Notes: generated from the sequence alone by a model not told the origin. A stretch of DNA of 64,000 bases from Tabrizicola sp. (GCF_022842145.1 NZ_JALHQD010000001.1:316127-380126), one strand, 5' to 3'; positions 8,991-18,055 are shown, counted from the stretch's first letter. A program made the numbers and translations.

Positions 8991-9872
8991 TCAGGGCTGG
9001 CGCAGGATGTCCGCCAGTTCAGCCTTGGTCGGGAAGGCGGCCCCTGTGCCCGGGCGCGATACGGTGATTGCCGCCGCCGCCGCCGCGTGGCGCAGGGCGC
9101 GCGCATCAAGGGCAACACACCGCAGGGCCGCGGAGGCCAGGGCGATCGCCATGAAGCAATCGCCTGCCCCGGTGGTGTCGACAACCTCGCAGGGCTGCGC
9201 GGAGACGTGGACATCCGCCGTCGCCGTGACCAACCGCGCGCCCTTCGCTCCCAACGTCAGAACCACTTGGGCGACGCCAGCGGCCATCAGCGCCTCGGTC
9301 CCGCCTAACGCGGCGGCCTCGCTTTCGTTGACGAAGGCGATGTCGACGAGCGGCCAGAGATCGGCAAAGAACTCACGCAGCGGCGAAGGGTTCAGCGCGG
9401 TCTGCATGCCCATCGCACGAGCTTGCCGAAGTGCAGCGCCGGTGGTTGCTGCCGACAGGTTGCCTTGTAGCACCAAAAGATCGCCCGGCACCGCGCCGGC
9501 AAAAGCGGCGCACGCCGCCTCCCCCGTCATCCCCGACGCTGCCGCATTGGTGGTGATGACCGCATTTTCACCCGCGGTCGTTCGTAGGATGATCGAGAAA
9601 TCGCTGGCCACCCCCGCCACGCGGACAAGGTCCGTTTCAATCGGTTCAGCCACCAGCCGTAGCAGAATGTCGTCGGCGCGACTGTCTTCCCCCACGGCGG
9701 CGCAAAATCGGCAGGGCAGCCCCGCCCGGCCCAAGACGATCGCCTGGTTTGCGCCCTTGCCGCCCAGGTCGATCGCCCCCGCCTCGGCATGGATCGATGC
9801 GCCGAAGGTGGGCGGTTCCGCCACCGTTACCGCCTCATCCAGTGCCACGTTGCCAATCACGAAGGCGCGCAT
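8991..9872 (-). CDS. PfkB-family carbohydrate kinase (ribokinase-like)
   Basis: A 293-residue kinase. The N-terminal substrate-binding motif GGKGANQAIVLGRAG lies near residue 38, and the C-terminal PfkB signature DTTGAGDCFMAIAL lies near 235 with the catalytic Asp of GAGD. Length and domain order match ribokinases. It lies on the minus strand, convergent with the preceding gene (6 bases apart), and its start is only 32 bases from the divergent btpA-like gene. I chose ATG 9872 with GGAAAG upstream; GTG at 9890 would add six residues. It probably phosphorylates the sugar or the acid made by this locus. Confidence 0.88.
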   Translation of the reverse strand: MRAFVIGNVALDEAVTVAEPPTFGASIHAEAGAIDLGGKGANQAIVLGRAGLPCRFCAAVGEDSRADDILLRLVAEPIETDLVRVAGVASDFSIILRTTAGENAVITTNAAASGMTGEAACAAFAGAVPGDLLVLQGNLSAATTGAALRQARAMGMQTALNPSPLREFFADLWPLVDIAFVNESEAAALGGTEALMAAGVAQVVLTLGAKGARLVTATADVHVSAQPCEVVDTTGAGDCFMAIALASAALRCVALDARALRHAAAAAAITVSRPGTGAAFPTKAELADILRQP

Positions 9873-9904
9873 GTCGTTGCCGCTTTCCACCTGAGGGACT
9901 TCCG

Positions 9905-10741
9905 ATGCAGACCATATCCAACCGCAGCTCTGGCGCGATAGGCGAAATCTTTGGGCGCGAAAAAGTCCTGATCGGGATGATCCATTGCCCGCCCTTTCCA
10001 GGGTCGCCCCGCTATCGGGGTGCGACTATGGAAAGTCTTTACGACGCCTGCCTGCGCGATGCCGAGGCGTTGATTGCGGGTGGGATGCACGGGCTGATCG
10101 TCGAGAACCACGGCGACATTCCGTTTTCCAAGCCCGAGGATATCGGGCCAGAGACCCCAGCCTTCCTGTCGGTCGTCACCGACCGGGTGCGCCGCGCCAC
10201 TGGGGTGCCGGTGGGGATCAACGTCCTCGCAAACGCCCCCTTGCCCGCGATTGCCACCGCAGTTGCGGGCGGGGCTGACTTCGTGCGGGTGAACCAGTGG
10301 GCCAACGCCTACGTGGCCAACGAAGGCTTCATGGAAGGCCGCGCCGGTGAGGCGCTGCGGTATCGTTCGCTTCTTCGGGCTGAGAACGTGCGCATCTTCG
10401 CGGACGCGCATGTGAAGCACGGCAGCCATGCCATTGTCGCCGACCGCTCCGTCACCGAACTGACCCGCGACCTTGCGTTCTTCGACGCCGATTGCGTCAT
10501 TGCGACCGGCCAGCGCACCGGCCATTCGGCAAGTCCCGAGGAGATCGACGAGATTGCCGCCGCGACGCACCTGCCGATCCTGGTCGGATCAGGCGTCACC
10601 GAGGACAACATCGCGGACATCCTGTCGCGCACGAACGGCGTCATCGTCGCGTCGTCGTTGAAGGTCGGCGGAGTCTGGTGGAACCCGGTGGAGCCGGAGC
10701 GTGTCAGGCGCTTCGTCGACCGCGCGGCGGCGGGGCTCTGA
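9905..10741 (+). CDS. BtpA/SgcQ-family TIM-barrel protein
   Basis: A 278-residue protein of the BtpA family. Visible features are FGREKVLIGMIHCPPFPGSPRY near residues 16-38, GLIVENHGDIPF, VPVGINVLANA, DFVRVNQWANAYVANEG and the C-terminal phosphate-binding-like ILVGSGVTEDNI plus VIVASSLKVGG. The C-terminal part resembles phosphate-binding TIM barrels. BtpA was named from a cyanobacterial photosystem I factor, but bacterial homologues such as SgcQ sit in sugar operons, as here. A role as aldolase, isomerase or phosphatase for a phosphorylated sugar is inference. Start chosen at ATG 9905, preceded by GAGGGA. Confidence 0.85.
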   Translation: MQTISNRSSGAIGEIFGREKVLIGMIHCPPFPGSPRYRGATMESLYDACLRDAEALIAGGMHGLIVENHGDIPFSKPEDIGPETPAFLSVVTDRVRRATGVPVGINVLANAPLPAIATAVAGGADFVRVNQWANAYVANEGFMEGRAGEALRYRSLLRAENVRIFADAHVKHGSHAIVADRSVTELTRDLAFFDADCVIATGQRTGHSASPEEIDEIAAATHLPILVGSGVTEDNIADILSRTNGVIVASSLKVGGVWWNPVEPERVRRFVDRAAAGL

Positions 10742-10769
10742 TCCCGCGAAAGCAGCCCCAGGGCAGTAA

Positions 10770-11597
10770 TCAATGCCGCGATGAGCCGAGGTTCGGGGCG
10801 CGAGGGGGAAAATCGCCCACCTCCGTTCCGGCAAGCATCGGATGGGCGATTTCACGGACCAGCTTGCGTTCGATGGACGCGGCAAAGGACGACAGGTCCG
10901 CGATCCCCATCACGAAAGCCCCGGAGCCGGTGAGAAGATGCTTGCTGTACCAGTCGGCAAGGTCCTTGATCTCGGACTGAATCGCGAGCGCGTTGACCGT
11001 CACATCCAGCAGTTCGGCACGCGCCCGGGCCGCGGCAAGCGTGACCTGGCTTCGTGATCTTGGGGCCTTGCTTTCCTTTCCATCGCCGGAAACGTTCACG
11101 ACGCGGCGATGCGCGCAGGGGCGGTCGTACTCGATCAGGTCAAGCGCCGTCCACAACCCGCGTCCGATGCCGGTGTTCCCCGTGACAGTCCGCTGGATCC
11201 GCAGGATCCGGTCGGCCAGATCCAGGGCCGCTGCAACGGAACTGACATCGCGAAACGGCTGGACCTGCGCTGCCATCTCGCCATCTGCCCAAAGCACCAC
11301 GGCCACGTCGACATCCCCAACCGACCGGATGGCCTGCTGCACGTCATGCGACCGGAAGGCGGCTGCATAGCCCTGAAGCTGGATCTTGAACTCGGCCTCC
11401 CCGATGCTTCCCGACGCGTCGATGGCCAGGACCAGAGCAAGATCGGCGCACCGGGCGACGGACGGGGTGGGCAGTGCCGTCAGCGCAAGCAGGGCCAGCG
11501 CGTGGAAGGCACGGCGCTGCGGGCTGCCCTTGCACACCCGGTGCCCGGAAGCCCTCACGGCGCCAACCCTGCCCTTGAGCACATTCCACAGCGTCAC
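10770..11597 (-). CDS. secreted DUF1194 / von Willebrand A domain protein
   Basis: A 275-residue protein with an N-terminal hydrophobic segment (about residues 29-45) that reads as a signal peptide or anchor. It is followed by a VWA-type domain: DLALVLAIDASGSIGEAEF carries the MIDAS DxSxS motif, with NTGIGRGLWTAL and RRVVNVSGDGKES downstream. DUF1194 proteins are common in Rhodobacterales and have no known function. The GTG start at 11597 has GAGGTGAA upstream and overlaps the stop of the transporter gene as GTGA, so translation is coupled. Confidence 0.85.
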   Translation of the reverse strand: MTLWNVLKGRVGAVRASGHRVCKGSPQRRAFHALALLALTALPTPSVARCADLALVLAIDASGSIGEAEFKIQLQGYAAAFRSHDVQQAIRSVGDVDVAVVLWADGEMAAQVQPFRDVSSVAAALDLADRILRIQRTVTGNTGIGRGLWTALDLIEYDRPCAHRRVVNVSGDGKESKAPRSRSQVTLAAARARAELLDVTVNALAIQSEIKDLADWYSKHLLTGSGAFVMGIADLSSFAASIERKLVREIAHPMLAGTEVGDFPPRAPNLGSSRH

Positions 11598-12559
11598 GGC
11601 TTCACCTCTTCCACACTGAGCAACACCGCAGGCCGACGGCCGCGCTCGGCTTCGCAAAGTGTCAGCATGGCCAGCATTACGAGCCCACAACCTGCCAGCT
11701 CGGTGGTGGACAGCCGTTCGTTCAGCACCGCCCAGGCCAAAAGCGCCGCAAATGCAGGCTCGATCATGGACGCGACCAGACCCACATTGGTGGACCGGCA
11801 CCGCGCCATTCCCGAACAATACAGCACGTAGGCCAAAGCCGTCGGGCCAAGGCCCAGATAAAGGATGAAGCCGGTCAGCTCCCACGGGATGCTTTGCCCC
11901 GACGCACCGGCATCAAAGCTGCTGAATGGCAGCAGCAGGCACATGAGAAGGGCCGACAGGGTCAGGCCCGTCCCCGCCACAAGCATCGGGCTGCTTGTCC
12001 GGCTGAGATGGCGGGCGGCCGAGGTCATCAGGACGAACGCCGCCGCGGCCAGGACCGCAAGGGCAAGTCCAAGCAGGCGCGAGCGGTCGAACCCAGATGA
12101 AAGACCGTCGAGGGTGAAGGCGGCAAGACCGAGGGTCCCGAGGCCCAAAGCAAAGAGCCCGCCCGGAGTCACGGTTCGATCTGCTTTTGCCAGCGAAACC
12201 GCCGTCGCAATCAAAGGCGGCAGGCAGACGGTGATGAAGACCGTCGTTGTCACCTCCAGCAGAACGAACGCCTGGAAGAGACATAGCTGAAACACGGTGC
12301 AGCCAAGGACAAAGGCCACGAGGCGCGCCGGATCAAGTGCGAAGACGGCTGAGAGCGAACTGCGTGCGATGACAAGGACAAGAAGCAGCAGGGCCGGACC
12401 ACCGACGGCCAGTCGTGCGAGGCTGAGCATCTCCTGCGGAACCATGCCCGCCGACGTGACCAGTTTGGTGGACACCCCCACCGTTCCCCACAGTCCGGCG
12501 GCCAGCATCACCTGCGCGATGCCGGTTGTGGTGGAGGCGCTGCCGCCAGTCTGCTCCAT
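11594..12559 (-). CDS. DMT superfamily (EamA) transporter
   Basis: A 321-residue inner-membrane protein with about ten hydrophobic helices arranged as two EamA repeats (residues roughly 15-145 and 155-305). The second repeat carries the characteristic LGPTALAYVLYCSGMARC and LVASMIEPAFAALLAWAVLNE. Likely an exporter of small metabolites or amino acids; substrate not predictable. Translationally coupled to the downstream VWA gene. Confidence 0.87.
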   Translation of the reverse strand: MEQTGGSASTTTGIAQVMLAAGLWGTVGVSTKLVTSAGMVPQEMLSLARLAVGGPALLLLVLVIARSSLSAVFALDPARLVAFVLGCTVFQLCLFQAFVLLEVTTTVFITVCLPPLIATAVSLAKADRTVTPGGLFALGLGTLGLAAFTLDGLSSGFDRSRLLGLALAVLAAAAFVLMTSAARHLSRTSSPMLVAGTGLTLSALLMCLLLPFSSFDAGASGQSIPWELTGFILYLGLGPTALAYVLYCSGMARCRSTNVGLVASMIEPAFAALLAWAVLNERLSTTELAGCGLVMLAMLTLCEAERGRRPAVLLSVEEVKP

Positions 12560-12746
12560 CGGGATCTCCTGCCACCGCAGTTCGCTGCAATAAGCGTGCG
12601 GCCATCAGGCAGGCTAGCAGTCCGACCGTGTGCAAATCGCTTGTCGGCCCCCGGTCCCCGGCCAGGAAGCGTTATTTCGGCGTGAATTCGGCTGTCCAAA
12701 CCGTGAATTTGCGCCGTCGAGGCCATTTCGGGCCGCGATTGTTTCC

Positions 12747-14711
12747 TTAGGGAAGACCGGCAGCGACAAGGGCGGACAGGAACCGGTTATTCAAAGCCGG
12801 GTCAAGGAACGGCTGGCCCTTTGCCCAAGCAGCGGAATTGAAGGCAGGGTCCAGTTTCATCACCCGGTTTGCCGCCTCTTCCGCCTCGTCTTTCCGGCTC
12901 AGTTCATGAAGCGCGATCACCCGGAACAGGTGCGCGTGGATATAGCCCGCGCTGCGGTCGATTGCGGCCTTGGACCAGATCAGAGATTGCGAGAGCTGGC
13001 CAAGCTGCAGATGCGCCTGCGCTAAGTCACCGGCATACCACGGCGGATAAACCGGACAGAGGTGCATGGCGCGTTCCGTCAGCCGAAGGGCCGCTTCCGG
13101 TTGACCCGAGAAATTCGCGACATTGGCGGCCACCGCATAGACCATCGCATGATTGCGGCCCAGCCGCATCGCTTCGCCAAGACAAAGCTCGGCGGCGGTG
13201 AAGTCCCGGTTCTGCATATGGGCAATTCCCATGACCACATGCGGCTCTGGATTGTCCGGATCAAGTGCGCTGCCCCGCGCTGCCGCTTCCAGTGCCGCGG
13301 CCACAGAAGCCTCCGGGGTGACGCTCCACCCGCAGAACGCCTGTCCCCAATGCCACCACCCCAGAAGGGTGTGCGCCGCGGCATAGGTTGGATCAAGCCG
13401 GATCGCCTCCGAGATGCAACGCAGCGCGGCGGGCGAGCAAATGCGGTCGTGACTTGAGATGAGTGTGGAGGCTTGAAGCACAAGTTCCCACGGCTCCAGC
13501 TGATTGGATTTGTTCAGCTTGGACAAAGCCTGGTCGCCTTGCAGCAGCGCCACGTTGATCGCCACCGCGACTTTCAGCGTGATTTCGTCCTGAGCCGCAA
13601 ATCCGTCCGCCAGGTTGACGTCATGCCGGTGGGAAAAGAGGTATTCCCCGGCCCTGCACGCCACAAGATGAACGTTGACGCGCACCCGCCCGTCGGCCGC
13701 CGTAAGCTGCCCCTCCAGCATGTAGTCGGCCGCCGATGCGCGATCCAAGGCGACAAGATCGTCCGGATGCTTGCTGCTTCTGCCAGCGGTTCCCATCGCG
13801 ACGACGCGTAGATAGGGGAGTTTTGACAAGGTGGTCACCAGGCTGCCCGAAAGCGAGGAGGCCAGAAGCAGGTTTTCCCGGCTGTCCGAAAGGCAGACCA
13901 GCGGATGCACGGCAAGAACCGGCGAGGCGGGGCTTCGTGCTTCCATCGTCGCGGCAGAGGTCGCGACCCTGGTCTGGGGCCGCTCGATGGCCCGGGCAAG
14001 GGCGGTGGTTTCCGGCGACACCTCGATGCCAAGTTCGCCCCTGTAGACTTCCTGCAGCGTCCGGAATTGCCGCAAGGCTTCGTCTCGCGCGCCGGTTTCC
14101 GTCAATGCTTCCATCAGAAACTGGTGGGCCTCTTCCCGGTAGGGATCAGCAGCAACCCAGCGCCGGGCCAATGAAACCCGCTCTTTCCCGAATGTCTGCG
14201 GGGCCAGAGTTTCAAGCGCCTGGGTGTAAAGGTCCTGCAGCGCACGCCGTTCTGCCGACGACCAGTCTTCGAAACAGGTGTCCCGAATGGAGGTGCCGTC
14301 CAGAAAGGGCCCCCGGTAAAGTCCCACGGCTTCGCGAAACTGGCCGGCGGCGATATGATCGCGGAATTGCGCCGCATCGCACCATATCCCGGTACGTTTA
14401 AGCCCAATCTCGTTGCGGCCGATCTGGAGGAAATTGTCCGACTCGTCCCGGAATGCGCGGCGGATCAGCGCAAGCGCCTGACGCAGGCTGCTTTTGGCCA
14501 AGGCATCGTCCGTCGTGCTCCACAACAGGCCCGCAATCTGGTCGCGGGCGACCGAACCACCGGGCGCGACCGCCAGAATTGCCAAAAGAGCCGAAGCTTT
14601 CTTCCCCAGGGCCAGGGACGAATTCCCCGGGCCTTTAATGGAAAGGCTGCCAAGGAGATTGAACTGTATCCTGTCCTCTGACCCCGGCTGCAAATGCGTC
14701 CTCCGTATCAA
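12747..14711 (-). CDS. SARP-type transcriptional regulator with BTAD and TPR region
   Basis: A 654-residue soluble regulator. Residues about 15-105 form the winged-helix DNA-binding domain of the OmpR/SARP kind (FNLLGSLSIKG, GKKASALLAILAV, SSLRQALALIRRAF). Residues about 110-245 form the bacterial transcriptional activation domain, ending LGIEVSPETTALAR. A TolB-like segment (LAVHPLVCLSDSRENLLLASSLSGSLVTTL) follows near 268, and TPR-like helices with AAAHTLLGWWHW and ALDPDNPEPHVVMGIAHMQ run to the C-terminus. This arrangement is known from proteobacterial BTAD regulators annotated as adenylate-cyclase-like; no cyclase domain is present. A 222-bp AT-richer gap upstream suggests its own promoter. 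Targets unknown. Confidence 0.82.
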   Translation of the reverse strand: MIRRTHLQPGSEDRIQFNLLGSLSIKGPGNSSLALGKKASALLAILAVAPGGSVARDQIAGLLWSTTDDALAKSSLRQALALIRRAFRDESDNFLQIGRNEIGLKRTGIWCDAAQFRDHIAAGQFREAVGLYRGPFLDGTSIRDTCFEDWSSAERRALQDLYTQALETLAPQTFGKERVSLARRWVAADPYREEAHQFLMEALTETGARDEALRQFRTLQEVYRGELGIEVSPETTALARAIERPQTRVATSAATMEARSPASPVLAVHPLVCLSDSRENLLLASSLSGSLVTTLSKLPYLRVVAMGTAGRSSKHPDDLVALDRASAADYMLEGQLTAADGRVRVNVHLVACRAGEYLFSHRHDVNLADGFAAQDEITLKVAVAINVALLQGDQALSKLNKSNQLEPWELVLQASTLISSHDRICSPAALRCISEAIRLDPTYAAAHTLLGWWHWGQAFCGWSVTPEASVAAALEAAARGSALDPDNPEPHVVMGIAHMQNRDFTAAELCLGEAMRLGRNHAMVYAVAANVANFSGQPEAALRLTERAMHLCPVYPPWYAGDLAQAHLQLGQLSQSLIWSKAAIDRSAGYIHAHLFRVIALHELSRKDEAEEAANRVMKLDPAFNSAAWAKGQPFLDPALNNRFLSALVAAGLP

Positions 14712-14933
14712 ACCAAAGATCGCCGAAAACTTTCACCTGCCGGAGCTTGTCCGGGACCCAATGCCCGAACGCAGATACATATAGATTTGTTTATTATTGA
14801 ACCGGGTTTCAAGGCCGCGAGTCAAGCATTGTGGAGCGTCTTGCGCAGCCTTGACCCAGTTGGGCCCATTCCGATCGAAATGCCTGTTCTGAACCTACCG
14901 CCGTGCCGCTTTGCTGTGCGGACACTCCCGCCG

Positions 14934-15839
14934 TCAGACCGCGCGATTGCGCCAGCGGTCCGCGATGTAGGTCGCCGTCATCAGGTCCAGATGCGCCCCG
15001 CCTCCGTTCTTGGCGATGGTGATCTCGTCGTCGGACCGGCGGGCGTAGAGCGCGGGGTCGTCGTAAAAATCGGCGATGACATCCGCCTCGGTGATCGCGC
15101 CCGAGGCGATGGGGTCCATCAGCTCACCGATGTGGTGAATCGTGGTGGCGCGGGCGTCCACGAAGATGCGGGCGCGGGCCATCGCGGTATCGTCGACCTC
15201 GCGCATGGCGGGCGTATAGGCACCGATCAGGTCGAGGTGCTGGCCCGGCTGCAGCCAGTCACCCTTGATCAGCGGCGCTTTTGCCATCGTTGCACAGCAG
15301 ATAATGTCGGCCGCACGCACCGCGGTTTCAAGATCATCGGCGACGGGCAGACCCATAGCTTCGGCCGTCGCGCGGGTCCGGCTCCAGGTGGTGAAGCGGG
15401 CCTCTGGGAAGATGCTGGAATAGGCCTGCACCATGTTCTGGGCAACGACGCCGGCGCCGACCAGCAGGATGTTGCGGCTGTCCTTCCGCGCCAGGCGGCT
15501 GGCCGACAGAAGACTGTCCCCCGCGGTCTTCCACTTGGTCACCAAGTGGAAATCGATCAGCGCTATGAGTTCGCCTGTCACGTCATCGAAGAGGTTGACG
15601 ATGCCGTTGATGGTGGGCACGCCCCTCGCCGTGTTGCCGGGAACGATGGTGCCGATCTTGACGAGCGAGCCCAGCCCGTCGATCCAGGCCGCCCGGTCCA
15701 GCAGGGTGTCGTCACGGCGGTACAGGAAGATATCCTTGATTTCTGCCTTGGGCATACGGTGCCCGGCCTCGAGCGCCCGGGTCAGGCCCTGCCAGTCCAG
15801 AAAACGCTCCGCGTCCTGTGCGATAGTTTCGACGGTCAT
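14934..15839 (-). CDS. ornithine cyclodeaminase / mu-crystallin family protein
   Basis: A 301-residue cytoplasmic enzyme. The N-terminal part has VPTINGIVNLFDDVTGELIAL, a Lys-rich substrate region VTKWKTAGDSLLSA near residue 105, the nucleotide motif ILLVGAGVVAQNM near 124 and DLIGAYTPAMREVD near 205. Family members are NAD(P)-dependent ornithine cyclodeaminases, imine reductases or 2,3-diaminopropionate synthases; the exact reaction cannot be assigned. The start overlaps the stop of the HAD gene (ATGA), placing it last in a DMT transporter-HAD-OCD operon. Confidence 0.85.
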   Translation of the reverse strand: MTVETIAQDAERFLDWQGLTRALEAGHRMPKAEIKDIFLYRRDDTLLDRAAWIDGLGSLVKIGTIVPGNTARGVPTINGIVNLFDDVTGELIALIDFHLVTKWKTAGDSLLSASRLARKDSRNILLVGAGVVAQNMVQAYSSIFPEARFTTWSRTRATAEAMGLPVADDLETAVRAADIICCATMAKAPLIKGDWLQPGQHLDLIGAYTPAMREVDDTAMARARIFVDARATTIHHIGELMDPIASGAITEADVIADFYDDPALYARRSDDEITIAKNGGGAHLDLMTATYIADRWRNRAV

Positions 15840-16459
15840 ATCCCTGCTTCCTTCCGGGTCAAAAGCCCTTCGGCCACCAGCCGTTCGGCCCAGCCCTCCC
15901 AGCTTTCGAACTGATGTGTGCGCCAGCCACGGCGGGCGGCGGCGGTGATGTTCTCGGCCTTGTCATCGGCGAACAGGAGGCGGTCGGGCGGAAGGGCGCA
16001 ATCGTCTTCCACCGCCTGATAGATGCGGGGGTCGGGTTTCGACACCTTCAACCGGCCCGAGACATATTCGCGGTCGAACTCGCCCAGGAAGTCCAGCTTG
16101 TCGCGGGCCTCCTCGTAGGAATAGCTGCCGAAATTGGTCAGGCAGAAGACCGGCACGCCCTTCACCCGCAAGGCCCGCAGCAAGGCGATGGAGCCTTCGA
16201 TCCGGGGGCTGGCAAGGTCGATCCAGCGGTCATACCACAGGCGGATTTCCGGGGCCCAGTCCGGGTGGCGGTCGGCCCAGTCGTAGATCGTTTCGCGGAA
16301 CAGTGCGCCGTCGTCGACAAGCGCGTTCATCCCGTGCAGGTCCACGGCGTCGAACAGGGCGCGGCGGCGGTCTTCGCCGAGGACGCGGTCGTAGAAGGCT
16401 TCGGGCTGCCACCGCGTCAACACGTTGCCGATGTCGAAGATCACCGCCTCAGGCTGCAT
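15836..16459 (-). CDS. HAD family hydrolase, YihX-like phosphatase
   Basis: A 207-residue HAD-IA phosphatase. Motif I is FDIGNVLTRW near residue 9 (the DxGN variant of YihX-like enzymes), motif II is CLTNFGS near 112, motif III Lys is in LKVSKPDPRIY near 139, and motif IV is LLFADDKAENI near 160. The helical cap lies between motifs I and II. Overlaps the transporter gene by 11 bases and the downstream cyclodeaminase gene by 4. Likely substrate is a small phosphate ester such as a sugar phosphate (family knowledge). Confidence 0.87.
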   Translation of the reverse strand: MQPEAVIFDIGNVLTRWQPEAFYDRVLGEDRRRALFDAVDLHGMNALVDDGALFRETIYDWADRHPDWAPEIRLWYDRWIDLASPRIEGSIALLRALRVKGVPVFCLTNFGSYSYEEARDKLDFLGEFDREYVSGRLKVSKPDPRIYQAVEDDCALPPDRLLFADDKAENITAAARRGWRTHQFESWEGWAERLVAEGLLTRKEAGI

Positions 16460-17384
16460 CGCCGCTCCGTTTCCGCACCGTTTCGCGCCAGATCACATAA
16501 AGGCCCGAGCCGCAGATCAGCGCAATCCCCACCCATGATACGGCGTCGGGGAAAGTTCCGAAGACCACAAGCCCCCAAAGGATTGCCAGAGGCATCCCGA
16601 CATATTCGAACGGCGCGATCAGGCCCGCTTCCGTGGTGCGGTAGGCTTGCGTCACCATCATCCCCCCGATGCCCACCGACAGGCCGGTGGCCAGGAAGAC
16701 CGGCCAGTCGTGCAGCGGCGGCCAGATCCAGGGGCGGAACAGGAAGGCCCAAAGCCCCTCGTCCGTCGCAAGGTGTCCGTCGCCGACCCAAAGGCCCATG
16801 CAGAGGCTGACCACGATGAAGCCCGCCTGCACGTAGAAGGACAGCGTCATCGCGCTTTCGGTGCCGCCCATGTGCCGCACCAGAAGGTTGCCGGCGGCGT
16901 ACATGACCGCCGAGATCAGGACGAGAAGCGCTGCGGGCTGGATCACTCCGGCACCGGGGCGCAGCATGACTATGACGCCGACCATGCCGATGATGACCGC
17001 CGCCCAGCGGCGCGGGCCGACCTTCTCGCGCAGGAACACGATGGACAGAAGAGTGATGATGATCGGGCTGACATAGGCCACCGCCACGGCGTCGGCCAAA
17101 GGCAGAGTGGCAAGCCCGACGAAGTAGGTCACGTTCGAGATCATCACGATGATGACCCGCAAAAGGTGCATCCTTGGCCGCCCGGTGACCAGTTGCGCAA
17201 AGCCGCGCTGCGAGAAGCCGATCACCGCCAGGATGAAGGCCATCGCCACGAAGGCCCGGATCAGGATCACCTGGTGCAGCGCGTAGCCGTCCGAGAGGAA
17301 CTTGATCGAGACGTCGTTGACCGAAAAGATCAGCGTGCCACCGATGGCGAAAAGGATGCCGGTCAGGGCTTGAGAGCGTGCCAT
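16449..17384 (-). CDS. DMT superfamily (EamA) transporter
   Basis: A 311-residue membrane protein with about ten transmembrane helices in two EamA repeats. It starts ILFAIGGTLIFSVNDVSIKFLSDG and contains LPLADAVAVAYVSPIIITLLS in the first repeat and TTEAGLIAPFEYVGMPLAILWG in the second. First gene of the three-gene minus-strand operon with a HAD phosphatase and an OCD-family enzyme. The substrate is unknown; the neighbours hint at amino-acid-related metabolites. Confidence 0.86.
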   Translation of the reverse strand: MARSQALTGILFAIGGTLIFSVNDVSIKFLSDGYALHQVILIRAFVAMAFILAVIGFSQRGFAQLVTGRPRMHLLRVIIVMISNVTYFVGLATLPLADAVAVAYVSPIIITLLSIVFLREKVGPRRWAAVIIGMVGVIVMLRPGAGVIQPAALLVLISAVMYAAGNLLVRHMGGTESAMTLSFYVQAGFIVVSLCMGLWVGDGHLATDEGLWAFLFRPWIWPPLHDWPVFLATGLSVGIGGMMVTQAYRTTEAGLIAPFEYVGMPLAILWGLVVFGTFPDAVSWVGIALICGSGLYVIWRETVRKRSGDAA

Positions 17385-17464
17385 CTGGGCAGGTGACCCG
17401 TGGCACCGGGTTCCGTCTGTCCCGCCCGCGTCAAGCGATGTCGCGGGCGGGCAAGGCAGCGAGG

Positions 17465-17926
17465 TCAGGGGTTGGCGGGCGCTGCCACCGCAAGCGCATC
17501 AACCTGCGCCTGGAGGGCGGCCTTTTCGGCTTCAAGGCCGGTGATCCTGTCGGTTAGCGCGACAAGCTCGGCCTGCGCGGTTTCGGCGGCCTTGGTGGCG
17601 TCCGCCTCAAGTGCCGCAACCTTCGCGGCGAGGTCCGCCTTTTCGGCTTCCAGGGTGCTGACCTTCTCCAGCATGGCTGCTGCATCGGCCTGAACCGTTG
17701 CCGCAGCATCGGAGGCCGCCTTCACCGCCGCCTCGCCCTCGGCCTTCAGCGCGGCAAGCTCTGCGGTCAGCGTCGCCTTCTCTGCCTCCAGCGCGGTGAC
17801 CGCCTCGGTCGTTGCGGCAAGGTCCGCACTTAGGGCATTGCCCTTCTGGCTGGACTGGTAGGCGAAGAAGCCCAGGATCGCCGCCACCACGACCAGCACC
17901 ATCGTCAGCAAATTCCGCATCGTCAC
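17465..17926 (-). CDS. membrane-anchored Ala/Glu-rich coiled-coil protein
   Basis: A 153-residue protein with a single N-terminal membrane segment (MRNLLTMVLVVVAAILGFFAY) followed by a heptad-like coiled coil. Near-repeats of LEAEKA(T/D/A)L(T/A)A occur about five times between residues 45 and 145, and the tail is AAPANP. The internally repeated DNA indicates growth by duplication of an 18- to 30-base unit. Probably periplasmic and envelope-associated; no enzymatic domain. Lies alone between the DMT operon and the CAP gene. Confidence 0.75.
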   Translation of the reverse strand: MTMRNLLTMVLVVVAAILGFFAYQSSQKGNALSADLAATTEAVTALEAEKATLTAELAALKAEGEAAVKAASDAAATVQADAAAMLEKVSTLEAEKADLAAKVAALEADATKAAETAQAELVALTDRITGLEAEKAALQAQVDALAVAAPANP

Positions 17927-18055
17927 ACCCCCCGTGTTTGCGCCGACGCTACCTGCAACCCGCCCCGCCGCACAACCCTGCAGCGGAAATCGGTCCGCAT
18001 GTCCACGAACAAGCCTTTGTCTGTGCCTACAATCGAAAGCGCCACAGGGGCAGCG

